NCBI GenBank assembly: GCA_022844475.1
Contig: JALHLR010000021.1
Coordinates: 1-43,899, forward strand
DNA: 43,899 nt
From: Hyphomonadaceae bacterium
Lineage (GTDB): Bacteria > Pseudomonadota > Alphaproteobacteria > Caulobacterales > Hyphomonadaceae
Reading direction: 5' to 3'
Position 1 is the stretch's first letter. The number at the start of each line of letters is the position of its first letter. Position numbers and translations under genes: made by a program. Below are positions 42,609-43,899 of this stretch, in pieces. The notes below the pieces were generated by a model. That model saw only the letters and a list, made by a program, of their open reading frames with translations. It was not told the DNA's origin and did not search any database.

Positions 42609-43505
42609 ATGGCTGGCCTTGCTGCATTCGGAAGACTGGTTCGCGGCGCCCTGTTCGGGCTGATCGCCGCTGCCGCCTGCGCGCCGGCGCTGGCGCAGCC
42701 CGCGCTGTGGGCCGTCAGGGACGCCGATTCAACGATCTACATGCTGGGCACCGTCCACCTGCTGCGTCCCGAGACGGAATGGCATTCTGAAAAGCTGGAT
42801 GCGGCGATGGCCGAGGCGAAGGAGCTGTGGCTGGAGCTGCCCACCACGGACGCTGCAGCGATGGCGGGCGAGATGCTGCCGCTGGTGACGCAGTACGGAC
42901 TGTCGCCAGGCCAGCCGCTGTCGAAGAATCTGACCGAAGCGGAGCTCAAGACGCTCGACGCGGCGGCGAAGCTGGCGGGGCTTTCGGGCGCGCAGCTCAA
43001 CATCTTCCGACCCTGGTTCGCCGCGCTCACGATCTCGAACGCTGCGATCACCCGGGCGGGGTATGATCCGATGTCGGGCGTCGACAGCAAGATCGAGAAG
43101 GCGTTCGCTGCGCGCGGCATCAAGCCCCGGGGGCTCGAGACGGCTGAGCTGCAGATCAAGGTCTTCGCCGGCATGACGCCGGAGCAGGAATTGCGCTACC
43201 TGCGCGAGACGATCGAGCAGTACGAGGCTGCACCTGTCGAACTCGACAAGATGGTGGACCAGTGGTCGAAGGCCGATCTTGCCGGAATGGAGGAGATGTT
43301 CGTCACCGAGATGAAGGTCGAGGAGCCGGAACTCTATGCGGCCCTGCTGACCAATCGCAACGCCAGCTGGGTGACGCAGATCGAGGGCATTCTCGCGGGC
43401 AAGGGCGTGAGCTTCATGGCGGTTGGCGCCGGCCACCTGATCGGGCCGGACAGCGTGATCGCGATGCTGGCGGCCAGGGGCGTCAAGGCGGAGCGGGTGC
43501 AGTAG
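42609..43505 (+). CDS. TraB/GumN family secreted protein
   Basis: 298 aa. Signal MAGLAAFGRLVRGALFGLIAAAACAPALAQ, then PALWAVRDADSTIYMLGTVHLLRPETEWHSEKLDAAMAEAKELWLELP with the GTVH motif, and near the end ASWVTQIEGILAGKGVSFMAVGAGHLIGPDSVIAML with the GAGHL motif. These paired motifs define the TraB/GumN (ChaN-like erythromycin-esterase superfamily) fold, possibly a metalloprotease; the function in bacteria is unknown. GGGG lies before ATG 42609; the longer open frame upstream is antisense to argG. Confidence 0.88.
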   Translation: MAGLAAFGRLVRGALFGLIAAAACAPALAQPALWAVRDADSTIYMLGTVHLLRPETEWHSEKLDAAMAEAKELWLELPTTDAAAMAGEMLPLVTQYGLSPGQPLSKNLTEAELKTLDAAAKLAGLSGAQLNIFRPWFAALTISNAAITRAGYDPMSGVDSKIEKAFAARGIKPRGLETAELQIKVFAGMTPEQELRYLRETIEQYEAAPVELDKMVDQWSKADLAGMEEMFVTEMKVEEPELYAALLTNRNASWVTQIEGILAGKGVSFMAVGAGHLIGPDSVIAMLAARGVKAERVQ

Positions 43506-43508
43506 GCG

Positions 43509-43899
43509 TCAGGCCAGCCCGCGTTCGATCAGCGAGCGCGAGGCCGAGCGGACAGCTTCGGCTGCCGGCCGGAACGCAATACCGGTCAGCGCTGAGGTAT
43601 AGGCGCTGTCGCCTGTGGGACTGACGCCGAGATCGGCTCGCAAGGTCCGCAGAGAAGCATCAAACAGCGACAGCATCCTGACCATGCCAGCCGGCAGGAC
43701 GCCGACCGGAATTTTCCTGGCCCGCTCGGGATGTGCCGCGCGCATTTCCTTCGCCATGCGCGACATGGTCCACGTCTCTCCTGTTGCAATGAGGCGGCGG
43801 CCTCCGGCGGCAGGCGCCATGGCGGCGACCTGAACCGCGGCGAGGTCACGCACGTCGACGACCGGAAAATCGACTGGCGGCACGGCGGGATAGGCGCCC
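43509..43899 (-). CDS. NAD-dependent epimerase/reductase, C-terminal part
   Basis: The frame is open to the window edge, so the N-terminal Rossmann half is missing. Visible: GAYPAVPPVDFPVVDVRDLAAVQVAAMAPAAGGRRLIATGETWTMSRMAKEMRAAHPERARKIPVGVLPAGMVRMLSLFD. The FPVVDVRDLA..QV.A......GRR.IA.......M..MA..MR...P......P.G.LP block and the tail TGIAFRPAAEAVRSASRSLIERGL are those of dihydroflavonol-4-reductase-like extended SDR proteins. Substrate not deducible. Convergent with the TraB gene, 3 bp apart. Confidence 0.78.
   Translation of the reverse strand, partial: GAYPAVPPVDFPVVDVRDLAAVQVAAMAPAAGGRRLIATGETWTMSRMAKEMRAAHPERARKIPVGVLPAGMVRMLSLFDASLRTLRADLGVSPTGDSAYTSALTGIAFRPAAEAVRSASRSLIERGLA

Overview
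The window reads as a chromosomal stretch of a GC-rich alphaproteobacterium of the Caulobacterales/Hyphomonadaceae type. The reasons are: an rpmE - RcdA (DUF1465) - DUF1192 - quinone oxidoreductase - TrcR (DUF1013) block typical of that group, a zinc-independent L31, YdcH-type small proteins, a TonB-dependent receptor, many lipoproteins ending their signal in LAAC, and GANTC sites in promoters. The genus is an inference. Almost all sequence is protein-coding; I see no rRNA, tRNA, insertion sequence or CRISPR array.

Region 1 (1-9981) is core: DUF1272 fragment, thiE, an inositol-phosphatase-like enzyme, a DUF533 protein, an ABC exporter divergent from rpmE, a DUF1275 membrane protein, then the cell-cycle block rcdA, DUF1192, an MDR quinone oxidoreductase and trcR. 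The trcR leader has a promoter-like sequence followed at once by an intrinsic terminator. Two small YdcH proteins flank a 445-bp gap.

Region 2 (10191-17113) is envelope-related: a TonB-dependent receptor; a TetR regulator with a paired palindromic operator, divergent from an ABM monooxygenase and coupled to a membrane protein; an alanine-zipper lipoprotein; a secreted protein; and an M23 peptidase lipoprotein.

Region 3 (17250-21641): a prolyl oligopeptidase lipoprotein divergent from a membrane protein/winged-helix pair, with three ACTTTCCA-N3-TGGAAAGT-type operators between them; a cytochrome c with an FNR-type box; dapF.

Region 4 (21651-25375) is the accessory part: a frameshifted, truncated TIR-domain remnant, a DUF4160/DUF2442-HTH toxin-antitoxin-like pair with a 21-bp dyad directly in front, an MFS transporter, an ACT-domain protein, and a 641-bp gene-free stretch rich in inverted repeats.

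Region 5 (25376-33965): TonB protein; trmD-rplS (without rpsP/rimM upstream); tandem secreted paralogues; a lipoprotein hydrolase; a dicarboxylate symporter; a membrane protein; a 41-aa exported peptide before a VWA protein; a lipoprotein and a second small cytochrome c.

Region 6 (34428-43899): typA followed by a YjdM/PhnA protein that seems to start at CTG, an Lrp regulator divergent from a LysE exporter, ppa, a response regulator/hybrid histidine kinase pair with a CtrA-like half-site upstream, argG, a TraB/GumN protein and a partial NAD-dependent epimerase.
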